Source of the DNA: JAKQIM01 sp964633225
GTDB lineage: Bacteria > Chloroflexota > Anaerolineae > Anaerolineales > UBA4823
Length of the DNA: 19,823 nucleotides
Reading direction: 5' to 3'
Assembly: GCA_964633225.1 (NCBI GenBank)
Contig: CAZWFQ010000060.1
Span: 1-19,823, forward strand
This document shows, piece after piece, positions 1 to 7,533 of this stretch. Under the pieces are notes generated by a model that did not search any database, was not told the origin of the DNA, and saw nothing but the letters and a program-made list of their open reading frames with translations. The position numbers and the translations under genes are program-made. Within the stretch, counting starts at the first letter, position 1. Each line of letters begins with the position of its first letter.

Positions 1-16
1 CTTTTCATCAACCGAG

Positions 17-45
17 AGTATAGCACAGGAAAAGCCCACTAGCAA
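17..45 (-). promoter_or_regulatory. Leftward sigma70-like promoter reading out of the window
   Basis: On the minus strand there is a -35 box TTGCTA (40-45), a 17-bp spacer and a -10 box TATACT (17-22) preceded by TGC, which gives an extended -10. It would start a transcript near position 10, leading left out of the window. A minus-strand ATG lies at 6-8, but too little sequence remains to call a gene. The arrangement suggests that the first operon is divergent from a neighbour to the left. Confidence 0.45.
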
Positions 46-58
46 CCACTCTGGGGGC

Positions 59-73
59 GTTATTTTAAATAAC
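59..73. promoter_or_regulatory. Short AT-rich palindrome, possible operator
   Basis: GTTATTT and AAATAAC form perfect 7-bp arms around one central T. The site lies between the leftward -10/-35 pair (17-45) and the rightward -10 box (95-100), where a regulator shared by both directions could bind. Such a short AT-rich palindrome may arise by chance, and no known operator consensus is recognised. Confidence 0.2.
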
Positions 74-94
74 CCGCTAACTACTGGCATCAAG

Positions 95-100
95 TATAAT
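95..100 (+). promoter_or_regulatory. -10 box for the first rightward operon
   Basis: A perfect TATAAT sits 24 nt upstream of the ATG at 125, so the leader would be only about 15-20 nt. No convincing -35 hexamer is seen 16-18 bp upstream. The assignment rests on the -10 match and its position. Confidence 0.35.
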
Positions 101-124
101 TCTTTTCGGGCTAACTCGCTTCTT

Positions 125-1393
125 ATGGATTCATCCAAAGGTCTTCCTTGGTTATCTATCCCGCCAAGGGCCGCCGAGGCCTGGCGCGGGGCCTGGCAGC
201 TTCTGGCGTTGTGGTTAGTTTGGCGACTCCTAAGTTCCTTATTTGCTGCTTTTGTCTCATCGTTAATTCCCCTGACCCAGCCTGAACAAGAGATTCCTTT
301 TCTGCCGCCTTCTGCCCCACTAACAGCCTGGTTCGAACGCGCCTGGCTGAGTCCCTGGTTGCGTTGGGATGCAGCCTGGTATGTTCGTATCATCACCCAG
401 GGTTACCAGTCGACGGATGGGACCACCAATTTTCACCCTTTATATCCCTGGATTGCTGCGCCGCTGACCTTACTGAAAATCAATCCGCTGCTCAGCCTAC
501 TGGCGGTCAGTTCGCTGAGCACCTTATTGCTTATGGTAGCATTCGAACATTTGGCCCGTCTGGATCTCGATCCGGCCAACACTCGCCTTGCATTATTACT
601 TCTGCTGCTGTTCCCCACGTCATTCATATTCTTCGCACCATACTCTGAAAGCCTTTTCCTCCTATTCGCCGTTCTATGTTTGTTATGGGCTCGGCAGCGA
701 CATTGGTGGTTAGCAGGCCTGGCTGGTGGGTTGGCCACACTTACTCGTCAGCAAGGCATCTTTTTATTTATCCCCTTACTTTGGGAGTTGTGGTCCACAT
801 CCAGAGGCGATTATCCAGCGGTCGTTCAGCCGAAGCATCTTGCATCTCATAAGTTCTCTCGCTCTTGGCCGGCGTTGGGATTGGTTCCGGCCGGAATGGT
901 ATTATGGATGGCGTATCGGGCTGTTGCTTTGAATGATTTGAAAATTGACCTCACCAATTTCCAAAGCCTGATTTACTCATTTGTAATCTCCAGTCAGGCC
1001 AATCAGGTTGTCACCATCCAGGCCTTCTTGTGGCCCTGGGAAAGCTTATGGCTGGCTTTATCAAAACTGGTGAATGCGCCGGACGCAGATATCATTCTAA
1101 ACCTGGCCGTAAGTTTACTATTCCTTTTCTATTTAATATTGGCCTGGCCTCATCTGCGTGCCAGCTACCGAGCGTACTCTATAGCAATCACGCTGATCAG
1201 CTTTAGCTATCACACCGGGCCAATCCATCCATATATGGGGTTGCCGCGCCACCTGCTGTTAGCTGTGCCCGTCTTCATTGGGGCCGCCCCGCTCTTTGAC
1301 CGCCCATGGAAACGCCTGCTCGTTATCGGTTTCAGCACCGCTGGCTGGTTTTTTATGCTAACATTGTTCATGCTTGAAGCCTGGGTTCCATAA
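125..1393 (+). CDS. PIG-V-like GT-C mannosyltransferase, multi-pass membrane protein
   Basis: The 422-residue protein is a hydrophobic multi-pass membrane protein with the landmarks of the PIG-V / GT76-type family: RWDAAWY in the first extracytoplasmic loop (D82 in the position of the GT-C catalytic acid), FHPLYPW at 103-109, a PYSESLF segment with E175, and LTRQQG with R208. Eukaryotic PIG-V adds the second mannose of the GPI anchor from dolichol-phosphate-mannose. Bacterial relatives are presumed to use polyprenyl-phosphate sugars at the outer membrane face, but their acceptors are mostly unknown. The length fits the family. ATG 125 is the first start after the -10 box; no clear Shine-Dalgarno is visible. 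It heads a seven-gene operon, with the next gene 42 nt on. Its G+C is near 50% in sampled lines, lower than its neighbours, with many TTA and TTG leucine codons, which suggests a different history. The family call is fairly firm; the substrate is not. Confidence 0.82.
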   Translation: MDSSKGLPWLSIPPRAAEAWRGAWQLLALWLVWRLLSSLFAAFVSSLIPLTQPEQEIPFLPPSAPLTAWFERAWLSPWLRWDAAWYVRIITQGYQSTDGTTNFHPLYPWIAAPLTLLKINPLLSLLAVSSLSTLLLMVAFEHLARLDLDPANTRLALLLLLLFPTSFIFFAPYSESLFLLFAVLCLLWARQRHWWLAGLAGGLATLTRQQGIFLFIPLLWELWSTSRGDYPAVVQPKHLASHKFSRSWPALGLVPAGMVLWMAYRAVALNDLKIDLTNFQSLIYSFVISSQANQVVTIQAFLWPWESLWLALSKLVNAPDADIILNLAVSLLFLFYLILAWPHLRASYRAYSIAITLISFSYHTGPIHPYMGLPRHLLLAVPVFIGAAPLFDRPWKRLLVIGFSTAGWFFMLTLFMLEAWVP

Positions 1394-1435
1394 AGCCCTT
1401 CGCCAGGCTGATTATCCTGAATCGCTCAGAGGCCT

Positions 1436-2047
1436 ATGACACCTACACCCCCTACCCCTAATACTAGCATGACGCGTGGCAAAGGCCTTTTAGAGCCCTT
1501 CCTGGCCCGTTGGCGCGCCCACCAGGCCAATCAGCTCATCCCCAGCCATTTGCGCCAGGGGCGCATCCTGGATATTGGCTGCGGCTCATTTCCATACTTC
1601 CTTTCACATACTTTTTTTGCTGAAAAATTTGCCGTCGACCAGCTCAACATGCCAGATACAGTCAAAAATATCAACTGGCACTCGCTAGACCTGAATCATG
1701 AACCCCACCTGCCCTTCGAAGAACAATACTTCAGCGCCGTCACCATGCTAGCAGTGGTAGAGCATCTCAACCCTGGCAGCCTGGTTCAGCTTTTCAGCGA
1801 GGTTCACCGCACCCTGCAGCCCGGCGGCGTGCTCGTCGTGACCACCCCCGCGGCCTGGTCTGATAAGCTGCTGCGCTGGATGGCACAGACAGGCCTGGTC
1901 AGCAAAGAAGAGATTGACGAGCATGTCTTTGTGTATACGCTCCCCTTGCTGGGGTGGTATTTTGGAAAAGCCGGTTTTGAAATGACAAAAGTTCGCTTTG
2001 GCTACTTTGAAATGCGCCTGAACTTATGGGCAACCGCCACACGCTAG
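1436..2047 (+). CDS. Class I SAM-dependent methyltransferase (Methyltransf_11 type)
   Basis: This 203-residue soluble protein has a Rossmann SAM-binding core. Motif I is LDIGCG at about 45-50. An acidic segment with an aspartate (VDQLNMPD) follows at the end of strand 2. A VVEHL stretch near 107-111 matches the motif typical of Methyltransf_11 proteins, and LQPGGVLVVTTP forms the post-core strand. It is small for the family but looks complete. The methyl acceptor cannot be read from the sequence; placement among glycosyltransferases suggests a sugar or lipid-linked intermediate, or an unrelated small molecule. The start at 1436 follows a weak AGAGG only 3 nt upstream. A second in-frame ATG at 1469 would remove a proline/threonine-rich leader of 11 residues and is a real alternative. 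It is the second gene of the operon, 42 nt after the first and about 60 nt before the next. Confidence 0.82.
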   Translation: MTPTPPTPNTSMTRGKGLLEPFLARWRAHQANQLIPSHLRQGRILDIGCGSFPYFLSHTFFAEKFAVDQLNMPDTVKNINWHSLDLNHEPHLPFEEQYFSAVTMLAVVEHLNPGSLVQLFSEVHRTLQPGGVLVVTTPAAWSDKLLRWMAQTGLVSKEEIDEHVFVYTLPLLGWYFGKAGFEMTKVRFGYFEMRLNLWATATR

Positions 2048-2110
2048 TCACGAAAGGCATAGTCTGGCAAATAAGCAAGTCGTCGAGACAAAAAAAACAA
2101 GGTGAATAAT

Positions 2111-3250
2111 ATGACTATACGCAATAGGCCAATATACCGCATCTTGCTCTGGGTCGCCTTCCTGGCCAGCCTCTGGCTCTTGGCGCGCATGGCCCCCACC
2201 CTGGTAGACCCCAAATACCTGCCGGCTGATGATTTTTCGCACTTTTGGGAAGCCGGCCGCCTGAACAACCAGGGACAAAACCCCTACGATCCTGAGCTGC
2301 ACCTGATCTTCAACCCGCCCTGGACCTTGCCCGCTGTTATGCTCTTCGCTCTCTTCGACTACCCAGTCGGCCGCCTGGCCTGGCTGCTGGTCAACATCGC
2401 CATCGTCATTTACTGCGCCGAGAAACTTTGGCAGATCTACCGCGGCCGCCCTGACCGGCGCTGGATAGCCTGGCTCTTGGTATTCACCTTCTCGCCCACC
2501 ATTTCCACCCTGCACAAAGGCCAATTCACGCCCCTGGTGCTGCTAGGCATGGTCGGTTTTTTGCTGACCATCGAACAGCGCAAGCATTGGTTCCTGGCGG
2601 GTGCCTGTGCGGCATTGGTGGCGGTCAAGCCTCAGTTGTTCTACCTGTTTTGGCCAGCCCTGGGTTTGTGGGTCCTGCACAAGCGCGCCTGGTCACTGGT
2701 GCTTGGCGCCGGGCTGGCCTTTGGCGGGCTGTTGGCATTGCCCATGCTGACCAACCCCAACGTAATTGCCCAATATATTGAGGGCTCAGCCGCCTTTCCA
2801 CTTTCTGCCTGGGCCACCCCCACCATTGGGACCTACCTGCGCGCGTTGATAAACCTGGAGCATTTCTGGCTCCAATTCATCCCTTCGGTGCTGCTTTTGG
2901 CCTGGTTGGTAATCTACTGGTTTCAAAAACGCCAGTCCTGGCGTTGGAAAGACGAGCTGCCCCTATTGGTGCTTGTTTCTATGGCAACCATGCCTTACGG
3001 ATGGACCTATGACCAGGTCATCCTCCTGCCCGCCCTGATCGTTGCAGCCTTATGGTTCCTAAAGTTGAAAGACCGTCGCTGGGGCTTTATCAGCCTGGCA
3101 TTGTACATATTACTAAACGTCCTCAACCTGTGGCTGCACCGCTACCTGGATGATTTCTGGTTCGGGTGGCTGGCGCCCGGTTTTCTCCTCTGTTACCTGC
3201 TCATCTACTGGCAGCACAGCAAGACTTCCATTGAGGCTCCCGTCCCATGA
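2111..3250 (+). CDS. GT87 (DUF2029) family GT-C glycosyltransferase, copy 1
   Basis: The 379-residue protein has a short cytoplasmic N-terminus and about ten hydrophobic segments. Family landmarks are an acidic pair D40-D41 followed by FSHFW just after the first membrane segment (GT-C catalytic position), FNPPW, KGQFTPL, AVKPQ with K173, and WTYDQV near the end. GT87 includes the mycobacterial alpha-1,2-mannosyltransferase PimE, which uses polyprenyl-phosphate-mannose; the acceptor here is unknown. ATG 2111 is preferred because AAGGTGA lies 5 nt upstream; a GTG at 2102 would add three residues but has no Shine-Dalgarno. The stop overlaps the next start as ATGA, so translation is probably coupled. 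The gene immediately downstream is a close paralog sharing WATPTIGTYLR and the C-terminal LDD-WF-W-AP pattern. Confidence 0.85.
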   Translation: MTIRNRPIYRILLWVAFLASLWLLARMAPTLVDPKYLPADDFSHFWEAGRLNNQGQNPYDPELHLIFNPPWTLPAVMLFALFDYPVGRLAWLLVNIAIVIYCAEKLWQIYRGRPDRRWIAWLLVFTFSPTISTLHKGQFTPLVLLGMVGFLLTIEQRKHWFLAGACAALVAVKPQLFYLFWPALGLWVLHKRAWSLVLGAGLAFGGLLALPMLTNPNVIAQYIEGSAAFPLSAWATPTIGTYLRALINLEHFWLQFIPSVLLLAWLVIYWFQKRQSWRWKDELPLLVLVSMATMPYGWTYDQVILLPALIVAALWFLKLKDRRWGFISLALYILLNVLNLWLHRYLDDFWFGWLAPGFLLCYLLIYWQHSKTSIEAPVP

Positions 3251-4428
3251 GCGCTATGACCTGGTTTTCACGGAACAAACCCCTGCGCTATGCCGTTGCC
3301 ATACTAGGGTTGGCAGCAGGTCTGGTTGTGCTCAGCCAATATACTGATCGCCTGCCGATCAACGATTTTATGGGATATTGGTCGGCTGCTAAGCTGAACC
3401 TGAGCCGCCAGGACCCCTTTAATTTCGATCAAGTACTAGCCTTGCAGCAGGCATCTGGTCTCAATAGCGATTATCCCACTTTCGTCTGGAATCCCCCCTG
3501 GGTGATGAGCCTGATCACCCCCCTGGGTTGGCTGGCACGGCCCCTGGCCCAAATGTTGTGGCTGCTGCTCAACACCGGCGCCGTGCTGATCAGCGTAGAC
3601 AAAGCCTGGCAGATATATGGGGGAAACCCCAAGCTGCGCTGGGTAGCAATGTTAGTGGGGTTCACCTTTATTCCCGCGTTTTTTGCCCTGACCTGGAGGG
3701 GGCAAATCTCTCCCTTGCTGCTGCCGGGCGTCGTCGGCTTTTTGATCTACCACCAGCAGCCCAAGAAGGGCTGGCTGGCTGGCGCATTTGCAGCCCTGGC
3801 AACCGTCAAGCCGCAGGTGCCTTACTTATTCTTCATCGTTCTGCTCCTGTGGTGTTTATCCAGGCGGCGTTGGGATATCCTGGCCGGATTCGCGGCTGCA
3901 ATAGCCACCGCCACGCTGATTGCCCTGGCCATCAATCCGCCCATCTTCCAATACTACATTAACGCGCTGAGCAACACCCCCCCGGTTGGCTGGGCCACCC
4001 CAACCATTGGTACCTATTTGCGCCTGTGGCTCAGCCCGCACAGTTTTTGGCTGCAATTTGTGCCTCCTGCCCTCGGGGCCGCCTGTTTTCTACTTTACTG
4101 GTGCAATCGGCGGCAAACCTGGGATTGGCTCAATCAAACCCCCATCTTGCTCCTGGTCTCCTTCATTACATCTGCTTATACCTGGACTTATGACCAGGTG
4201 CTCTTGAGCCTGGCTGCCCTTCAAATATTTGCATGGGCAACCAACACCCGCCGGATTGGCCTGATCCTGACCGTCTCGGTTACTTACCTGGCAATGCATT
4301 ACGTTTACCTCCGCCTCCACCTGCGCCTGGATGATATGTGGTTCATCTGGTTCGCCCCTCTCCAACTGCTCTGGTACCTGGCAGTCCGCTGGCTGCACAA
4401 TAAGACGGTCCCGCATGAAACAGTCTAG
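3247..4428 (+). CDS. GT87 (DUF2029) family GT-C glycosyltransferase, copy 2
   Basis: This 393-residue multi-pass membrane protein is a paralog of the preceding gene. It has NDFMGYW after the first membrane segment (D40, presumed catalytic acid), WNPPW, RGQISPL, ATVKPQ with K188, WATPTIGTYLR, YTWTYDQV and LDDMWFIWFAP. It differs from copy 1 by a longer loop of about a dozen residues before NPPW, so the two may act on different acceptors or at successive steps. The start at 3247 overlaps the upstream stop by four bases (ATGA); a second ATG at 3256 would remove three residues. Its 3' end overlaps the next gene by 14 nt. The presumed role is transfer of a sugar from a polyprenyl-phosphate donor on the outer membrane face, inferred from the family. 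Confidence 0.85.
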   Translation: MSAMTWFSRNKPLRYAVAILGLAAGLVVLSQYTDRLPINDFMGYWSAAKLNLSRQDPFNFDQVLALQQASGLNSDYPTFVWNPPWVMSLITPLGWLARPLAQMLWLLLNTGAVLISVDKAWQIYGGNPKLRWVAMLVGFTFIPAFFALTWRGQISPLLLPGVVGFLIYHQQPKKGWLAGAFAALATVKPQVPYLFFIVLLLWCLSRRRWDILAGFAAAIATATLIALAINPPIFQYYINALSNTPPVGWATPTIGTYLRLWLSPHSFWLQFVPPALGAACFLLYWCNRRQTWDWLNQTPILLLVSFITSAYTWTYDQVLLSLAALQIFAWATNTRRIGLILTVSVTYLAMHYVYLRLHLRLDDMWFIWFAPLQLLWYLAVRWLHNKTVPHETV

Positions 4429-5977
4429 AGCATCCCAACATTCAACCAGGCCAAGACTGGCCTTGGGCACCGACCAGCTCTGGCCCCTCATTATTTTGGC
4501 TGGATTCTTATTCTATGTTTCTTTGGTGCCGCTGCCGCCCAACGATTTTTGGTGGCATCTTCGGGTTGGAGAATACATCGCTCACAACCAGGCCGTTCCA
4601 ACCACCAACCTGTACGCCTGGACCATTCCGGCCGACCAGCCTTTCTTTTACGCCGCCTGGCTGGGCGAACTGCTGATGTATGCCGCCTACCAGGTTGGCG
4701 GGGTCAATTTACTTACCTTTATTCGCACACTTCTGGCTGGCATCACGTTTTGGGCCGTCGGCGCAGAGGCCCAGCGCCGCAGCGGCTCTTGGCGCATCGC
4801 CGCCCTGGCCCTGGCCCTGGCCGCGCTCATGTCCATCACCGTCCCCCTGGTACGCACCCAAATGTGGGCCTGGCTGCCATTCGTCCTCTTCTCAACCATC
4901 CTGGCCCGTTGCACAAGCGGGCAGCTTGCCCCCCGCTGGCTGCTCTTGCTGCCGCTGTTGATGGCCTTTTGGGTCAACGTGCATGGCACATTCATCCTCG
5001 GCCTGGTCTTAATCGGCGCCTACTTCGCCGGCGAAGCGCTCAGCGCACTGTTCAGTCAGGTTGGCCAACCACAGCGCCATCCCCTGCCCTGGCATCGCCT
5101 GGCCTGGTTGGGCGGCACTGGCCTGCTGAGCGCCCTGGCGACCCTCGCCAACCCGCGCGGCATCGAGATCTTCGGCTATGTCCGCAGCCTCTTAGCCAAC
5201 GCCCCTGTCCAAGACCTGGTCACCGAATGGCAGCCGCCCACCCCGCACGGCACCGCCAATATCATCTTTTATGCCAGCATCCTGATCTGGCTTGCTGCCC
5301 AGGCCTACACCCGTTTCCGCCCCAGCCCCACCGACATGCTGCTTACCCTGGGCTTCTTATGGCTGGCGTGGAGCGGGCAGCGTTCGATCATGTGGTACGG
5401 CCTCATTGTCATGCCCATCCTGGCCCAAGCGCTGGCTGGCATTCCATTTAAAGGACTGGGGGCCGGCGTCCCCAGGTCTCGCCTCAACAGCCTGGTGGCG
5501 GCAATCTTGTTCATCCCCGTCCTGCTCGTACAGCCCTGGCTGGTCGAACGTTTCCCCCTCCCCGAGGTGTATTGGCAGCAGGTGCTGCGTGGCACCCCTG
5601 AAGCCGCCCTGCTCAGCGCCGAAACCCCCTTGGCAGCCGCCGCTTACCTCCAGGATCATCCCGGCGGCAAGATGTTCCAAGAAATGGGCTATGCCAGCTA
5701 CATGATCTGGGCCATGCCAGACCAGGGTGTCTTTATGGATCCGCGCATCGAGCTTTTCACCAACCAACACTGGCAAGATTACATTCTCATCTGCCAGGGC
5801 ATCCAGTATAACGAATTGCTTTCAAAATATGGCGCCGACCGCATTCTGTTGAGCCGCGCCCTGCAGCCCGCCCTGGCTGAAGCCCTGCAAAGCGATCCCT
5901 GCTGGCAGCAGGAATACCAGGATCAATCCGCGCAAATCTGGACCCATAGCAACCCGCCCCCCGCCAGTTGTCCTTAA
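4415..5977 (+). CDS. DFWW-family GT-C-like membrane protein, copy 1
   Basis: The 520-residue protein has a polytopic membrane domain of about 400 residues and a C-terminal extracytoplasmic domain of about 120. After the first membrane segment comes PPNDFWWHLRVGE (D44), then a PTTNLYAWT segment and WLGELLMY. This resembles the first loop of GT-C transferases, where an Asp or Glu acts in catalysis. Other features shared with the two paralogs here are VNVHG (H190), NPRG (N246), a WSGQR loop and, in the tail, VFMDPRIELF (D442). No specific named family is recognised. A polyprenyl-phosphate-sugar transferase is the best guess, and a transporter or accessory protein cannot be excluded. ATG 4415 was chosen because it lies just before the conserved core and overlaps the upstream gene by only 14 nt; starting earlier would add about 28 poorly plausible residues. 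Confidence 0.72.
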   Translation: MKQSRASQHSTRPRLALGTDQLWPLIILAGFLFYVSLVPLPPNDFWWHLRVGEYIAHNQAVPTTNLYAWTIPADQPFFYAAWLGELLMYAAYQVGGVNLLTFIRTLLAGITFWAVGAEAQRRSGSWRIAALALALAALMSITVPLVRTQMWAWLPFVLFSTILARCTSGQLAPRWLLLLPLLMAFWVNVHGTFILGLVLIGAYFAGEALSALFSQVGQPQRHPLPWHRLAWLGGTGLLSALATLANPRGIEIFGYVRSLLANAPVQDLVTEWQPPTPHGTANIIFYASILIWLAAQAYTRFRPSPTDMLLTLGFLWLAWSGQRSIMWYGLIVMPILAQALAGIPFKGLGAGVPRSRLNSLVAAILFIPVLLVQPWLVERFPLPEVYWQQVLRGTPEAALLSAETPLAAAAYLQDHPGGKMFQEMGYASYMIWAMPDQGVFMDPRIELFTNQHWQDYILICQGIQYNELLSKYGADRILLSRALQPALAEALQSDPCWQQEYQDQSAQIWTHSNPPPASCP

Positions 5978-5987
5978 ACGCCGCCCT

Positions 5988-7511
5988 ATGCCCCCCACCA
6001 CCCGCCCACCCGCCAAGCGCTTCACCCCGCCCGATATCAGCCTGCTGTGGCTGGCTGTCATCCTGGCTGCCATCAGCTTCCTGGTCGCCATCATCCCCAT
6101 CCGGGGCAACGACTTCTGGTGGCAGCTCAAGCTGGGAGAGTTGATTTTCAACCAGCGCGCCATTCCCACCACCAACCTCTTTGCCTGGACCCTTCCACCC
6201 GACCACCCGTTTTTCTACGGCGCCTGGTTGGGCGAATTGCTGCTTTACCTGCCTCACCGCCTGGGCAGCCTGGAATTATTGATCTTTGTCCGCAACTTGT
6301 TAGCCTTCGGATTATTCGTCCTGGTAGCCTACGAAGCGCGCCATCGCAGCGGCTCGTGGCGTATTGCCGCCTTCGTGGTACTGCTTTTTTACATCATGGT
6401 GTTGAACAACCTGACCCTGCGCACGCAGATTTGGGCCTGGCTGCCTTTCATGCTGTTTGCCATCCTGCTAAAACGCTTCGCAGCCGGCCAATGTTCGCCC
6501 TGGTGGCTCTTGCTGTGTCCGTTGCTCATGTTGGTTTGGGTCAACGTTCACGGATCTTACATCCTTGGGCTGATCCTGATCGGTTCCTACCTGGTTGGCG
6601 AAGCGCTGCGGGCATTGTTCAGGCAGCCAGGAGCCCTGGCATGGCGCGCCGTCTCCTGGTTGGGCATCGCCAGCGTCCTGACCGGCATTGCCACCCTGGC
6701 TAACCCGCGTGGCATCGGGATCTACACCTACTTCATGGGCCTGATGACCGACGCCCCCAGCCAGGGCCTGATCGCCGAATGGCAGTCGCCAACCCCCAGC
6801 GGCATTGCCAACCTGGCATTCTTTATCTCAGTCCTGATCTTGATCCTTGTGCTGGCTTACAGCCGCTATCGCCTCACGCTCACAGACCTGCTGTTGATCT
6901 TGGGCTTCTTGTGGCTGGCATGGAGCGGTCAGCGCTACATCGTTTGGTTCGGCGCCATCACCATGCCCATCCTGGCCCAAGGGTTGGCCCATCTCCCCAT
7001 GCGCCTGCCCGCATTTTCGGAACAGCGCTCCTGGCTGAACGCCGCAATCATCTTGTTGTTGTGTATCCCGGTGCTGCTGGTCCAACCCTGGTTCGTTTCA
7101 AGCCTGCCCCTGCCCGAGAGCTACTGGCAAATCACCTACCGCAGCTCGTCCGAAGGGCCCCTGGTTGGCCTGGATACGCCCATCGAAGCCGCCGCCTACT
7201 TAAAAGCGCATCCCGGAGGTAGCCTGTTTAATGAAATGGGCTACGGCTCTTATTTGATCTGGGCCCTTCCCGAACAAGGCGTTTTTATTGACCCGCGCGT
7301 AGAGCTCTATTCATACGAACAGTGGCAAGATTACATTCACATCAGCCAGGGCCTTCAGTACACCGAGCTGCTGGAACGCTATGGCGCAGACCGCCTGCTG
7401 CTGGATACGCACCTTCAAGCCGGGCTGGTTGAGGCCCTGGCATCCGACCCGGGCTGGCGCATGGAATTTTCGACCAGCCGGACCCAGTTATGGACGCGCA
7501 CCGAAAAATAG
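5988..7511 (+). CDS. DFWW-family GT-C-like membrane protein, copy 2
   Basis: This 507-residue membrane protein follows copy 1 after only 10 nt and aligns with it over its whole length, about half identical by eye in the N-terminal half. It keeps GNDFWWQL (D42), PTTNLFAWT, WLGELLLY, RSGSWRIAA, WVNVHG (H188), ANPRG, EWQSPTPSG, LAWSGQRY and FIDPRVELY (D435). The tail, with EAAAYLKAHPGG and NEMGYGSYLIWA, is as well conserved as the membrane part, so this outer domain probably has a real function such as acceptor binding. The adjacent position and DNA-level similarity indicate tandem duplication followed by divergence. No Shine-Dalgarno is obvious at ATG 5988, so translation is probably coupled to the upstream gene. 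The enzymatic function is inferred from the GT-C-like first loop only. Confidence 0.72.
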   Translation: MPPTTRPPAKRFTPPDISLLWLAVILAAISFLVAIIPIRGNDFWWQLKLGELIFNQRAIPTTNLFAWTLPPDHPFFYGAWLGELLLYLPHRLGSLELLIFVRNLLAFGLFVLVAYEARHRSGSWRIAAFVVLLFYIMVLNNLTLRTQIWAWLPFMLFAILLKRFAAGQCSPWWLLLCPLLMLVWVNVHGSYILGLILIGSYLVGEALRALFRQPGALAWRAVSWLGIASVLTGIATLANPRGIGIYTYFMGLMTDAPSQGLIAEWQSPTPSGIANLAFFISVLILILVLAYSRYRLTLTDLLLILGFLWLAWSGQRYIVWFGAITMPILAQGLAHLPMRLPAFSEQRSWLNAAIILLLCIPVLLVQPWFVSSLPLPESYWQITYRSSSEGPLVGLDTPIEAAAYLKAHPGGSLFNEMGYGSYLIWALPEQGVFIDPRVELYSYEQWQDYIHISQGLQYTELLERYGADRLLLDTHLQAGLVEALASDPGWRMEFSTSRTQLWTRTEK

Positions 7512-7533
7512 CCCAGCCGTCAGGGTGCCCATT

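Noticed and set aside
4800..5100. High density of GCCCTGG/CCTGGCC words, considered as a possible recombination or uptake motif
   Set aside because: They fall in frame as Ala-Leu-Ala codons of membrane segments, so codon usage explains them.
4549..5451. A 300-codon open frame on the plus strand in another frame of the DFWW copy 1 gene
   Set aside because: Its translation is rich in Arg, Pro and His without membrane segments or motifs, as expected of an alternate frame in a G+C-rich gene. The overlapping frame has clear paralogs here.
6047..6703. A 218-codon open frame within DFWW copy 2
   Set aside because: It is an alternate-frame shadow with the same kind of composition as the one in copy 1; the parallel frame in two paralogs follows from their DNA similarity.
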